Shown here piece after piece: positions 28,248 through 37,430 of a stretch of 64,000 nucleotides of DNA; position 1 is the first letter of the stretch, and each line of letters starts with the position of its first letter. The notes beneath the pieces were generated by a model that saw only the letters and a program-made list of their open reading frames with translations, was not told where the DNA came from and searched no databases. A program made the translations under genes and the position numbers. Origin of the DNA: CAVPCZ01 sp963779225 (GTDB taxonomy: Bacteria; Bacteroidota; Ignavibacteria; UBA10030; UBA6906); the NCBI GenBank assembly GCA_963779225.1, contig CAVZWW010000003.1, forward strand, positions 3,038,001 through 3,102,000, written 5' to 3'.

Positions 28248-28301
28248 ACAACGATGATGTAGGTCCGCTTTTCTTTCATTCACCAACCGAGGAGTATTGT
28301 C

Positions 28302-28865
28302 ATGAAATATATCATTCTTGTATTGTCTTTTCTATTGATTGCCTTCTTCCTTTTTGGTTGTGGGGGCTCAAAAGCTACGACAAGCTCAGGTACCCCCGCT
28401 TGGGTCAGCAAGGCAGGTGGTTTCTATGACGGCGATCACGGAAAGGCATTCTATGGTGTCGGTGCCTCCACAGGTTTGTCAAACGTGCAGCTCCGGCGGA
28501 CAGCAGCTGAAACAAACGCCCGTGCCGATCTTGCCCGGATGTTTAGAACAAAAATCGAAGATATGGTGAGCGTGTATGCCAGGGCCGTGCAGTCAGGAGA
28601 ACAGAGTGCCATCAGCGAAGAAGCCTTTACGCAACAGGTGACCCGTGGTTTGACGGAAATGGAACTATCCGGGACAACCATCGTTGATCACTACTACGAC
28701 GTTGACAGTAAAACTGAATTCGCACTGGCCAGACTAGACGTTGATGGGTTCAAGAATTCCCTCGACAAGATGAAAGAGCTTAATGAGGAAGTGAAGAACC
28801 AGGTCAAGTTCAATGCTGAGAAGGCCTTTGAAGAACTCGACAAACAAATCAACAAGGACAAGTAG
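28302..28865 (+). CDS. LPP20-family lipoprotein
   Basis: 187-aa lipoprotein. The signal MKYIILVLSFLLIAFFLFGC has lipobox LFG/C. The mature part carries PAWVSKAGGFYDGDHGKAFYGVGASTGLSN and AAETNARADLARMF, the LPP20 pattern (aromatic GxG then an Ala/Arg-rich helix) known from Helicobacter LPP20 and many Bacteroidota. A charged helix ends the protein. The ribosome site GAGGAG lies 8 bp before ATG. Likely periplasm-facing on the outer membrane. Its gene overlaps the following lipoprotein gene. Confidence 0.8.
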   Translation: MKYIILVLSFLLIAFFLFGCGGSKATTSSGTPAWVSKAGGFYDGDHGKAFYGVGASTGLSNVQLRRTAAETNARADLARMFRTKIEDMVSVYARAVQSGEQSAISEEAFTQQVTRGLTEMELSGTTIVDHYYDVDSKTEFALARLDVDGFKNSLDKMKELNEEVKNQVKFNAEKAFEELDKQINKDK

Positions 28866-29415
28866 GGATGTCCACCGCGTCGCGGGGCCAATCCTCGCGA
28901 CGCTGCTCCTATTTGCGCTATGGCTGCCCGGGTGCTCACCTGACGTAACCTCGGCTCATGTTCCTCCTCCTTGGCTGGTGGAACTTCCCTCGAAGAAGGG
29001 AGTTTTGTTCGCGGTAGGAGTTTGCGGTCCGACGTGGTACCCGACGGATGCCATCAAACGCGCCACAGATGCGGCTCGTGAAGAACTGGCAAAATCGCTG
29101 GGGGGCCGGATAAGATCCGTGATTCTTGTCGAAGAATCGCGGAAAGGGACTTCCGTACAACTGGTGTCAGTTACCGAAGTCACGGCCTGGGCCAGCGATG
29201 TGGTGTTGTCGTGTTCCCAGGTTGTGGCAACATGGATTGATATTAACGGTGTCTACCAACAAGGAAAGCCCGGAACGACCTATGCCCTCGGATCCCTCGG
29301 AAGTGCTGATATCGGTAAGGAAAAGGCAGCTCTACACGCAGGGAGTCCTTTGCCAGCTGACAAGGTCGGCGAACTCCGAAGGCTTGCAGAGGAGGTCCTT
29401 GAATGGACACAATGA
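28813..29415 (+). CDS. Second LPP20-like lipoprotein, long-overlap start
   Basis: Exported lipoprotein: LLFALWLPGC gives lipobox LPG/C near residue 41. After it, PPPWLVELPSKKGVLFAVGVCGPTWYPTDAIKRATDAAREELAKSLGG follows the same strand-then-Ala-rich-helix plan as the preceding LPP20 protein, so the two look related. The only standard start before the signal is ATG 28813, inside the upstream gene (53 bp overlap). It leaves a long N-region, and a non-standard start nearer the signal is possible. Clustered with the other LPP20-like and PEGA genes. Confidence 0.6.
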   Translation: MLRRPLKNSTNKSTRTSRDVHRVAGPILATLLLFALWLPGCSPDVTSAHVPPPWLVELPSKKGVLFAVGVCGPTWYPTDAIKRATDAAREELAKSLGGRIRSVILVEESRKGTSVQLVSVTEVTAWASDVVLSCSQVVATWIDINGVYQQGKPGTTYALGSLGSADIGKEKAALHAGSPLPADKVGELRRLAEEVLEWTQ

Positions 29416-29480
29416 AGTGACAAAGTCGTTGCCTATAAGATGGATTGACACTTTCTGACAACTGAAACTGGAGTGCTCTT

Positions 29481-31850
29481 GTGGAAAGTCGTATCAGTGC
29501 GAGTGCGATAAACAGTGGAAAAGGGCAGAAGACTCTGACTGTGTTGATCTATGCCTTTTTCATGCTTATTGGTCCTGCTTGTGCTGATTATCCTTTCGAG
29601 AATCCTGTCGACCCAGGAACAGGGAAGCCATTGGCCCCTGTTCTTCAAAGTGTGCAGCTGACATCTGATACTTCTGCCCAATTCGGATGGACAGATGCGA
29701 ATGACTATTCCAGAGTGACACCGGCTGCTGCCGCCTATGAGATCGAATGGTCCGAAAACGGCCAGACCTTCCAAACGCTATCAAAGATTACGCGAACACC
29801 CGGTCTGCTCTCACAAACAATCCCCAGCACGTTCCGAGCGGGTGTCGACTACGCGTTTCGCATGAGGGTAGTGTTGGGTGGTGGCAATCCTTCGCCAGAA
29901 TCCAACACTCTAGGCAGGAGTATCACGTTTCTCCCACCCACATCGCTAATTCTTGTCTACATAACAGAAAATGCTACTCGCTTGAGTTGGACATATTCTG
30001 GTCTGTACGCAACACATTTTGAAATAGAACAGAGTGCTGACGGCGGGAGCTCTTATTCTCAGGTCATGATTGTGCCTCGTGACTCACTCGCTGTGACCCT
30101 CATGGGAACGTTCCTGTCGCCTGTGGACTACCGGTTCCGGGTGCGAGCTATTTCGAAAGTAAATCAGAGCCAGTATGTCAGCACGGCCACTGCCAGAATG
30201 GATTTTCCAGCACCAACAGAGCTTTCTGTGGTTTCAATAAGTGAAACGGTTGCCGCTTTGCAGTGGCAGATTACTAACGCTCAGGCCACGCGAACGGTCA
30301 TCGAGCGAAGTTCAGACGGTTTGACTTTCGTCCCGGTTGACAGTGTGGTGATTGGCACGACATCAGCGTTGGTGAATGGACCCTATTTGGCAGATGTAAC
30401 ATATTCATTTCGCGTTAGAGCAAGATCGATTATCAATGTCAGTGCTTATTCGAATACTGCGGCACAATCTTTTGCTTTCCCTCCGCCGGTAAGCCTAATG
30501 ATAAACTCATTGGCGGAAGGTATGGCGCAGCTCTCCTGGACCAACGAAAACGGTCAGGCCAAGTCTATTGTGTTCGAACGGAGCGTTGAAGGCGGGGCAT
30601 TCTCCCCAATAGACAGTGTCCCTGCGTCTGTCACGAGTCTCGGCATCCCCGGTCCTTACGTCGCAGATAAGCTCTACTCCTTCCGTGCTCGGTCAAAGTC
30701 GAATGTCAACATCAGCGGGCCTTCCAATATCGCATCATCTTCCTACGAGTTTCTTTCCCCAACCAATGTCCAAGTACTATCGTTCGTGGAAACATCCCTC
30801 CGACTGGGCTGGCAACACAATAAATCAGGAATTACGGCTTTTGAGGTTGAGGAAAGTCGTGATGCTGGAAGTACCTTCGCTCTCGTGACGCTTGTCGCAA
30901 AGGATTCGACAGCCGTCTCTCTTGGCAACAAGTATTACACAACAGATGTGTACCAATTTCGCGTGCGTGCGTTGTCAGCGGTGAATAGGTCAACCTATGC
31001 CGTGAGCGAGATAACACATCTGTCATTTCCTGCCCCACAGAACCCTGCTGTCGTTCTGCTCACCGAGTCGATCGTGCAGTTGCAGTGGATGAACATAAAT
31101 CTACAGGCTAATCGCATTCTCATTGAGAAGAGCACGGATGGATCATCTTTCGCATTGGTCGATAGCGTCCCAGAAACAGCAACTAGCGCGGCCTTGCCTG
31201 GTAGTTATCACGCAGATACGGTCTACTATTTCCGTCTGCGATCGAAGTCCGACCTTAATACAAGCATCCCCTCAAACGTGGTCTCTTCGTCGTTTGGGTT
31301 CCCGGCTCCGACAAATGTCCAGCTTGCGTCTTTCCTAGAAAGCGGTGTACGCCTCACGTGGGACCATAGCCGTGCGGGAGTTACAGGGTTTGAAGTGGAA
31401 ATGAGTCGTGATGGAGGAATAACCTTTACTCCTGTTAAGCTGGTGCCGCGTGACTCTCTAGGTGTCACTATCGACGGACCATATTACACAAGAGACACTT
31501 ATCAATTCCGTGTACGCGCAGTGTCAACAATCAATCGGTCTGCGTATGCGACCACGGGTAACGCTACGCTACCGTTTCCCGCTCCAACGGGACTCACCGT
31601 CATATTGATGACTGAATCATTTGTCCAGCTACAATGGACGAACACGAATCCTCAGGCCAATCGGATTCTCATTGAAATCAGCCCCGATGGAACAGCGTAT
31701 GCAGTTGCGGATAGTGTTCTGTTGCCAGCGGCTGCGGCGGCATTGAACGGTCCGTTTCAGCGCGGATGGACTTACCACTTCCGCGCAAGATCAAGATCGG
31801 CGCTGAACACGAGTGTGCCATCGAATGTTGCGAGCTACGCCTTACCGTAG
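29481..31850 (+). CDS. Exported protein of tandem fibronectin-III-like repeats
   Basis: 789-aa secreted protein. Signal about residues 16-36 (KTLTVLIYAFFMLIGPACA). The rest is about eight repeats of roughly 90 residues, each with a W near the start (RLSWTYSG, ALQWQITN, QLSWTNEN, RLGWQHNK, QLQWMNIN, RLTWDHSR), then a YxFRVRA-like strand and a linker starting P-P/A-T-N. The pattern is that of fibronectin type III folds. Two repeat types alternate, so the array probably grew by duplication of pairs. No sorting domain is found at the C-terminus, which ends SNVASYALP. GTG start behind GTGCTCTT is weak. Probable surface adhesive or structural part of the cluster. Confidence 0.7.
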   Translation: MESRISASAINSGKGQKTLTVLIYAFFMLIGPACADYPFENPVDPGTGKPLAPVLQSVQLTSDTSAQFGWTDANDYSRVTPAAAAYEIEWSENGQTFQTLSKITRTPGLLSQTIPSTFRAGVDYAFRMRVVLGGGNPSPESNTLGRSITFLPPTSLILVYITENATRLSWTYSGLYATHFEIEQSADGGSSYSQVMIVPRDSLAVTLMGTFLSPVDYRFRVRAISKVNQSQYVSTATARMDFPAPTELSVVSISETVAALQWQITNAQATRTVIERSSDGLTFVPVDSVVIGTTSALVNGPYLADVTYSFRVRARSIINVSAYSNTAAQSFAFPPPVSLMINSLAEGMAQLSWTNENGQAKSIVFERSVEGGAFSPIDSVPASVTSLGIPGPYVADKLYSFRARSKSNVNISGPSNIASSSYEFLSPTNVQVLSFVETSLRLGWQHNKSGITAFEVEESRDAGSTFALVTLVAKDSTAVSLGNKYYTTDVYQFRVRALSAVNRSTYAVSEITHLSFPAPQNPAVVLLTESIVQLQWMNINLQANRILIEKSTDGSSFALVDSVPETATSAALPGSYHADTVYYFRLRSKSDLNTSIPSNVVSSSFGFPAPTNVQLASFLESGVRLTWDHSRAGVTGFEVEMSRDGGITFTPVKLVPRDSLGVTIDGPYYTRDTYQFRVRAVSTINRSAYATTGNATLPFPAPTGLTVILMTESFVQLQWTNTNPQANRILIEISPDGTAYAVADSVLLPAAAAALNGPFQRGWTYHFRARSRSALNTSVPSNVASYALP

Positions 31851-31902
31851 TGAAACAAATGGCCCAACAGGTTCTGAAGGTCCTCCCAGCCAAGAGAAAA
31901 GC

Positions 31903-33918
31903 ATGAATTCCATGAACATGTTGTTTCGCCCGAGTCTTCTCATTATTGCAGCCTTGATGGTGCCTTCTTGGTTTGCCAATGCTGCACCGCGAACTGATGA
32001 TGCCAATGGGTCGGCGACCGTGCTGTCCTCACATGAGGATAGTGGCCAGTCCGAAAATGGAGCCGTTCAAGGAAGAAATGACCCCAATGGAGCTATGAAC
32101 ATCCTTGCCGGTTCTCTGAGCGTGACGGTATCGAATGCTGAAGGGTGGAGCGGACCGGGCACAGAAGGAATTCTCAGACTTTTCAACGGCAGCGGTGCGT
32201 TCGTAGCCCAACAAAGTACGGATTTGTCAGGTGTGGCTGTTTTTCTTGGGGTCCCAGCAGGCAGTGGATATTCCTACACGGTAAACCAAGTCCAATTAGG
32301 AAACACGCCATTTCCTCATCTGTATTGGGGAAAGAAGACCGGAATTGTGGTTTCGGATGGTTCCACGACAACCGAAAGCTTTACCCGCAACGCTCCATAT
32401 GGTCTGGAGTTCCATAACTACGATACTACCACTAATGAATCAGTTGCCGGTAAGTTGGTAGGGAGAGGATCGGGCCTTCGGGCGGAATTCGTCGTGAAGA
32501 ATCCTAATTACCCTGGAGCCACCGCACGAAATGTACGATCTAGCCTGATCTTCGATCGTGACAAGCTGCCACCGTATGACCTCACTATCTCAAGCGCAAA
32601 TACACAGTTGGCAGTCGGAGCCACGAGGACGGACAAGATATCTTTCACGATAAACACGAATGGGGCCTACTACGTCACAGGGGTTGTTTATGCAGACAGC
32701 AATGGCGTTGAAGTAGAGACAGATGGGAATGTTTGGTCGGCCTCACCGGAGTTCACCATAGTGGATCCGACAGGAACCCTGGCGGTGAACCTAGTCAATG
32801 CTGAAGGATGGTCAGGCCCAGCCACGAGGGGGAGAGTCCGACTTCTCAATGCCACGGGGACTTCCATTGCTACCGGGACTACAGATGCGGGGGGAGAGGT
32901 GACCTTCTCCAATGTCCCGGCAGGATCAGGCTATCGATATACCGCCAATGAGATGGTTCAAGGGAGCACGCCGTTTCCGGATCTCTATTGGGGCGCCAAG
33001 ACTGGATTGAGCATACCCCTTGGAGGAACAAGACGTGATACTCTCGTGCGAAATGCTCCATACGCCCCAAGTATTAATCTTCTTGATTCATCCAGCAACC
33101 AGCCTGTTGGTGGGGGCACCTATTCTGCGGGCAATCAATTTCGTGCGGACCTTCTGGTGAAGAACCCATCATATTCAGGCGCATATCAAAGGAATGTACG
33201 CGTCGGACTGCTCCTCGACCGAGACAAGGTGGCACCGTACGACATTGCGCTCTCTAGCGGATTGATGATGATCGCTGCCGGGGAATCCCGGTGGGTCGAA
33301 ATGCCGTTCACTGCCGTTGCTGCAGGAAGCTACTTTGTCGTTGGGGTTGTCTATTCAGACAGCAGTGGTCAGGAGGTTGATACAGACGGTGGGGTCTGGC
33401 CGTCAGCTTCTGAGTTTTCAATCATTCCACTCAGTTCTCCGAATCTCCTCAGTCCCCCAAATGGGGCAGCCAATATTCATTATCCTGTCCAATTGGTGTG
33501 GAGGAAGGTGTCTGGAGCAACTTCATACCGGCTTCAACTTTCTCTCACCAATCAATTTACCTCATTTGTTCGCGACACGACTACAATCGACACAGTAGGA
33601 CATGTGTCCGACCTGGTGCCCAGAACCACGTATTACTGGAGAGTTCAGGCGGCTAATACATCTGCAACCAGCGCGTATTCCCCAACAAGCTCGTTCGTTA
33701 CTACAATAGCTTCTCCGATATTGATCTCCCCCATAGACAATGCAACAGATATATCAACCACAACAATGCTCTTCTGGCGCGCCGTGCCCGGTGCCTCACA
33801 GTACAGGCTCCAGGTGGGAATGGATACGCTTTTTGAATCTGCAGATGTACTCGTAAGCGACACAACAGAGATGCTCGTTGGCTTACAGAACAATAGCTCA
33901 TATATCTGGCGCCCTCTC
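31903..33918 (+). pseudogene. Sorting-domain surface protein, 5' part cut by an IS
   Basis: First 672 codons of a large secreted protein. The signal is LFRPSLLIIAALMVPSWFANA. Two near-identical modules of about 210 residues follow (GSLSVTVSNAEGWSGPGTEGILRLFNGSG... and GTLAVNLVNAEGWSGPATRGRVRLLNATG...), then fibronectin-III-like units (SPNLLSPPNGAANIHYPVQLVW...TTYYWRVQAANTS). The reading frame enters the left end of an insertion sequence and stops at 33933. The 3' part with the sorting domain resumes at 35468. ATG 31903 is preferred over 31813 as it starts just before the signal. Confidence 0.8.
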
Positions 33919-33996
33919 TGCCTATATTGGTGAGACAGAATTATGTATCATAGGATAACTCACAGTGAGGGCGGGGAAAGAGCAAAGGGATTCGTG

Positions 33997-34449
33997 ATGG
34001 GTGATCTGGTTCATGAACTGCATCCAGGGACGGAAGGAGGCCGTAGGCCGACTGGAGTCCCTGGAGGAGAAGCTGTTGAAGTTGAAGTGCCTTCGAAGCG
34101 TCGACGGCTGACGGTCGCCTACAAGATCCGGGTTGTCGAGACCGTTCAGGCTCTTCGGTCCGAAGGGTCTGGATCGATCGGCGCGTATCTGCGACGTGAA
34201 GGGCTGTATTACTCGGCGGTTCGTAAGTGGACCCAACAGTTTGAACGCGGTGAACTTACGACCCGTCAGAACGACTCCAAGGCCAAGACCCGCCAGTTGC
34301 AGGCCGAAAATCAGCGCCTGCGCCGGAAGCTTGAGCAAACGGAACGGAAGCTCAAGAGAACGGAGGCGATCGTGGAGATCCAAAAAAAACTTTCTGCCAT
34401 CCTGGGCTTGGATCAAGCAGCGGAGAGCGGGAACGGCGCCGAGCGCTGA
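33997..34449 (+). CDS. IS transposase orfA
   Basis: 150-aa DNA-binding subunit. LTVAYKIRVVETVQALRSEGSGSIGAYLRREGLYYSAVRKWTQQFERG-like text is a helix-turn-helix of the transposase_8 sort, followed by a charged coiled coil (LQAENQRLRRKLEQTERKLKR). ATG 33997 follows AAAGGGATTCGTG. A run of eight A at 34382-34389 late in the frame is a good place for -1 slippage into orfB. Confidence 0.8.
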   Translation: MGDLVHELHPGTEGGRRPTGVPGGEAVEVEVPSKRRRLTVAYKIRVVETVQALRSEGSGSIGAYLRREGLYYSAVRKWTQQFERGELTTRQNDSKAKTRQLQAENQRLRRKLEQTERKLKRTEAIVEIQKKLSAILGLDQAAESGNGAER

Positions 34450-35465
34450 TTGCCACCCATGGGGCCGAACACAGCATTCATGCGCTGTGTGAGGCCCTTG
34501 GCGAACCGCGTGCCACATGGTACCGCCGGCAGCATCCGCCCTGTGTGGGCCAGAAGCTTCGACGGTCTCATCGACGGCTTTCCAGTGTCGAGGAACAGAA
34601 CGTTCTGGGGACGTTGAACTGTGAGCAGTTCCGCGATATGGCTCCATCTGAGGTTGTTGCGACATTGCTCGATCTTGGGCGCTATTTGTGCTCAGAACGC
34701 ACGATGTACCGCATTCTGGAGCGTTGTGGGCAGAACACGATTCGATGGCAAGCGGCGCCGCGCTCGTACGTGGCACCTGAACTTTTGGCAACACGTCCGA
34801 ATCAGGTCTGGTCCTGGGACATCTCGAAACTCAAAGGACCGAGGAAGTGGACGTATTATTACTTGTACGTGATCCTCGATATTTTCAGCCGGTACGTCGT
34901 TGGCTGGATGATCGCCGACCGGGAACGTGCAGAGCTTGCCAGGATGCTGATTACCGAAGCCTGCCTCGAGCAGGACATTCAAGGTGATGATCTCACAATC
35001 CATGCCGATAACGGGAAGCCGATGATTGCCAGGCCAGTTGCACAATTGATGGCTGATCTTGGGGTCACCAAGTCACATTCCCGGCCCTATTGCTCGAACG
35101 ACAACCCATTTTCGGAATCAGCATTCAAGACGCTGAAGTACCGACCGGGATTTCCGGACCGCTTCGACTCGGCAGTTCAGGCGCGTTCATTCTCTCGCGA
35201 TTTCTTCGGATGGTACAACAACGAACACCGTCACTCGGGGATCGCGATGCTGACCCCTGCGATGGTCCATTACCAGCGCCACGAAGGAGTCCTTCAACAT
35301 CGCGCTGACGTGCTCATCAAGGCATTCCAGGAACATCCCGAACGGTTTGTGCGTGGAGTCCCCCAGGTGCCATCATTGCCACTCGAGGTCTGGATCAACA
35401 GACCCGCGTCAACAGTACCGATAGTGGTGGCTAACACAGAAAATATTTTGTCTCATTCCTATTGA
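34389..35465 (+). CDS. IS transposase orfB (DDE), probably made by -1 frameshift
   Basis: Catalytic transposase half. The frame is open from the A8 run (34382-34389), through RRRALIATHGAEHSIHALCEALGEPRATWYRR (HTH_21-like), and into the rve core: WSWDISKLKG, IHADNG and NPFSESAFKTLKYRPGFP supply Asp, Asp and Glu. NNEHRHSGIAMLTP is the family-typical ending. The first ATG/GTG start in frame is at 34545, past conserved sequence, which favours an orfAB fusion through programmed slippage, known for IS3-family elements. No frame damage is seen, so the element may be active. Confidence 0.8.
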   Translation, partial: TFCHPGLGSSSGERERRRALIATHGAEHSIHALCEALGEPRATWYRRQHPPCVGQKLRRSHRRLSSVEEQNVLGTLNCEQFRDMAPSEVVATLLDLGRYLCSERTMYRILERCGQNTIRWQAAPRSYVAPELLATRPNQVWSWDISKLKGPRKWTYYYLYVILDIFSRYVVGWMIADRERAELARMLITEACLEQDIQGDDLTIHADNGKPMIARPVAQLMADLGVTKSHSRPYCSNDNPFSESAFKTLKYRPGFPDRFDSAVQARSFSRDFFGWYNNEHRHSGIAMLTPAMVHYQRHEGVLQHRADVLIKAFQEHPERFVRGVPQVPSLPLEVWINRPASTVPIVVANTENILSHSY

Positions 35466-35467
35466 CA

Positions 35468-36404
35468 GGGACCGCGTGTAACAGGAACAAACGCGATCGG
35501 GAGTGGCTTCTCTTCGCCGACATGGAAGTTTTCCACCATCTTTGACGCGCCAATTCTTCTTTCACCCATTGATAATTCGATTCTCCAGCCATTGACGCCA
35601 CTGCTGCGCTGGCGTGGAGTTGTAGGAGCCACTTCTTACCATCTTCAGATAGCCACAGACTCCGTCTTCTCTTCTGGTATCCAAGTAGACGAATCTGGGA
35701 TAGTCGATACCAGCCGAACGGTGGGAAACCTGTCTAATGATATCCTCTACTACTGGCGGGTACAGGGGAACAAGGGCTTGGTTGCTGGAGCCTATTCTCC
35801 GGTTTGGTCGTTCCGAACTTCCCCACAGACACCTGCAAAGGTAGAACTCCTTTTCCCCCCTTCAGAGACGATTGTTGGAACGCATTTGACAATATTTGTG
35901 TGGCAGAAATCAACTCCGCAAGTGACAAGTTATTCCCTGCAGTTAGCCAAGGACTCATTGTTTTCCTCTCTGTCGATCGACACTACAACTGTAGATACTT
36001 CCTTTCTTGCTCAAGAACTAAGCGGCGGGAAGTACTGGTGGAGAGTGAAGGCCTACAATGCAAGTGGCTGGGGACCACCGAGCGATAGCAGAATGATCAC
36101 GATTCTGCTGACTGATATAGCCAGACAAGGCGAAGTGCCAAAACAATTTGAGATGAAACAGAATTTTCCCAATCCATTCAACCCGACGACAACGGTCCGC
36201 TTCGGCCTGCCCCAGAGGTCACACGTGACCCTGTCCGTTTTCAACACTCTGGGCCAGGAGATTGCTCGGCTAGTCAATGGGGAGGTAGAGGCGGGGTATC
36301 ACGAAGTCACGTTCGAGGGGGGCGGGCTTTCGAGCGGAGTGTATTTCTACAAAATTCAGGCAGGGGATTTTGTGTTGACCAAGCGGCTTCTTTTGCTTCG
36401 ATAG
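35468..36404 (+). pseudogene. Sorting-domain surface protein, 3' part
   Basis: Continuation of the gene cut at 33918. It contains two or three fibronectin-III-like units (PILLSPIDNSILQPLTPLLRWRGVVGATSYHLQI...YYWRVQGNKGL; KYWWRVKAYNASGWGPPSDS) and ends in a sorting domain: FEMKQNFPNPFNPTTTVRF, then VFNTLGQEIARLV, SGVYFYKIQAGDFV and TKRLLLLR. Without the IS the two parts would join near IWR / VTGTNAIGSG. An internal ATG could not supply a signal, so this part is unlikely to be exported alone. Confidence 0.8.
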
Positions 36405-36676
36405 TGATGTGGCGAGGCCCCCTCGACTCAAGAGTGTTATTATGAACGTGCAAGTGCATTGATCCTTCTTCCAACTTTGTCGACCCGCGGTGTGTGGCAC
36501 CGACGGTCGTATCGATAGCGCCGTTATTTTGCGGTTTCATTCTCACCAATGCAACAGATTGCTAACAGTTCTATTGTCGGCGCTTTCCGCGGCTGCTCCA
36601 TAGGCCCGGGTTCCGCTGGCCGAGAGACTTTTTACTGGTGTTCGCTGTGCGTGGTAATTGAGTTCATGATTTTGAT
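36405..36676. repeat. Intergenic block duplicated at 46988-47247
   Basis: After the sorting-domain stop, recognisable blocks are shared by the two places: GTCGACCCGCGGTGTGTG, the GCAACAGATTGCTAAC motif, GGGTTTCGCTGG/GGGTTCCGCTGG and the promoter that follows. Similarity between them is patchy, unlike the near-identity of the downstream RNA block. No gene seen. Confidence 0.65.
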
Positions 36677-36705
36677 TGACTTTGTGATACGCCTACCATA
36701 TATTC
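36677..36705 (+). promoter_or_regulatory. Promoter of RNA element copy 1
   Basis: TTGACT (36677-36682), 17-bp spacer, TATATT (36700-36705). Start of transcription expected near 36712. The second copy of the RNA has the same hexamers and spacing at 47248-47276 although the spacer bases differ, which supports function. Confidence 0.7.
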
Positions 36706-36711
36706 CATTGA

Positions 36712-36814
36712 GAGATAAATCGTCGTTATTTAGGCGCTACTTGCCGCGACGTTAAACAAGGTGCTAAAGGCGAACAGATAACAATAAACCCTCGCCTGAA
36801 GCGGGGGTTTTTCA
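36712..36814 (+). ncRNA. Structured RNA element, copy 1 (pseudoknot plus terminator)
   Basis: About 100 nt between a promoter and a rho-independent terminator. Pairings read by eye: hairpin 734-738/762-766 plus 741-744/758-761 (36k coordinates); its 13-nt loop holds CGACG (36748-36752), which pairs with CGTCG at 36722-36726, giving an H-type pseudoknot. AGGCGA (36769-36774) can pair with TCGCCT (36793-36798), which excludes the terminator stem AACCCTCGC/GCGGGGGTT (36788-36810) followed by TTTTTC. So it could be a free small RNA or an attenuator/riboswitch ahead of the HAD and TPR-receiver genes. No known family recognised. The copy at 47293 differs by one base over about 150 bp. Confidence 0.55.
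36788..36813 (+). terminator. Intrinsic terminator of RNA copy 1
   Basis: Nine-pair stem AACCCTCGC/GCGGGGGTT with loop CTGAA followed by a T run. The upstream half overlaps the alternative pairing to 36769-36774. Confidence 0.75.
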
Positions 36815-36873
36815 TTTTGGTGGGAGTTGTCCCGTATTGCAGCCACCATAATCAACTGCTAAAAAGGGAATGG

Positions 36874-36904
36874 GGCCTATTGCCTTCTCTTCCGGCAGTA
36901 GGCC
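36874..36904 (+). terminator. Second hairpin before the HAD gene
   Basis: Eleven-pair stem GGCCTATTGCC/GGCAGTAGGCC (one G-T pair), 9-nt loop, followed by TTCTTTC. It lies between the RNA element and the ribosome site of the HAD gene and is absent from the second copy of the block, where a deletion begins in this place. Confidence 0.6.
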
Positions 36905-36926
36905 TTCTTTCATTACAGGAGGCACG

Positions 36927-37430
36927 GTGAAGATCGTATTTCTGGATATCGATGGTGTTCTTGCCACGAATAGAAGTTACAGGGTCGGCAGCGCAGGAAC
37001 TCTGGGTGCTTTTGATAAGGCGGCAGTCGCCAATCTCAATAGCCTGATACAATTGACAGGAGCAGGAGTCGTGATCTCCTCGGCCTGGCGCACAGACCCG
37101 TCTCTGAATATGGGGCGGGTTCTTAGAACAGGGGGAGTGCGTTGCGACATCGTTGGTCGAACGCCGGTTCTGGGAGGTCGGGGATTTGAAATCGCGGCCT
37201 GGCTAGCCGGACAACCCACAGGTATTGAGCGGTTCGCGATACTAGACGACACCCAGGATCCCATTCTGTGTCGGAGGTTTGCTAAGCATTTCGTCCATAC
37301 AAACATGGAATCAGGATTCAATAGGAAGGCCCTCCATCGGGCTCTGATTATACTTGGGAAACGAAAAGTGCCATCGGTTGATATGAAACCATCCAGGAAA
37401 GATGTGACCTTGATCCGGAGGACGATATGA
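36927..37430 (+). CDS. HAD-like protein (Swiss-army-knife RNA-repair HAD type)
   Basis: 167-aa cytosolic HAD-fold protein. KIVFLDIDGVLATN is motif I with both aspartates, VVISSAWRT is motif II, and AILDDTQDP supplies the acidic motif. The compact cap-less layout with GRGFEIAAWLA before it matches HAD domains found in RNA-repair and phage-like contexts (HAD_SAK type), so a phosphatase acting on nucleic-acid ends is possible but unproven. GTG 36927 is chosen because AGGAGG ends 4 bp before it. The stop overlaps the following gene's ATG by 4 bp. Confidence 0.7.
   Translation: MKIVFLDIDGVLATNRSYRVGSAGTLGAFDKAAVANLNSLIQLTGAGVVISSAWRTDPSLNMGRVLRTGGVRCDIVGRTPVLGGRGFEIAAWLAGQPTGIERFAILDDTQDPILCRRFAKHFVHTNMESGFNRKALHRALIILGKRKVPSVDMKPSRKDVTLIRRTI

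Larger units (their letters stand above)
33919..35467 (+). mobile_element. IS3-like insertion sequence (about 1.55 kb)
   Basis: Two transposase genes on the plus strand with terminal inverted repeats: TGCCTATATTGGTGAGACA at 33919 and TGTCAATAGGAATGAGACA on the minus strand ending at 35467 (13 of 19 positions agree, TGAGACA fully). It splits the surface-protein gene. No target duplication is evident (CTC left, GGG right), so the exact ends are uncertain by a few bases. Confidence 0.75.
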
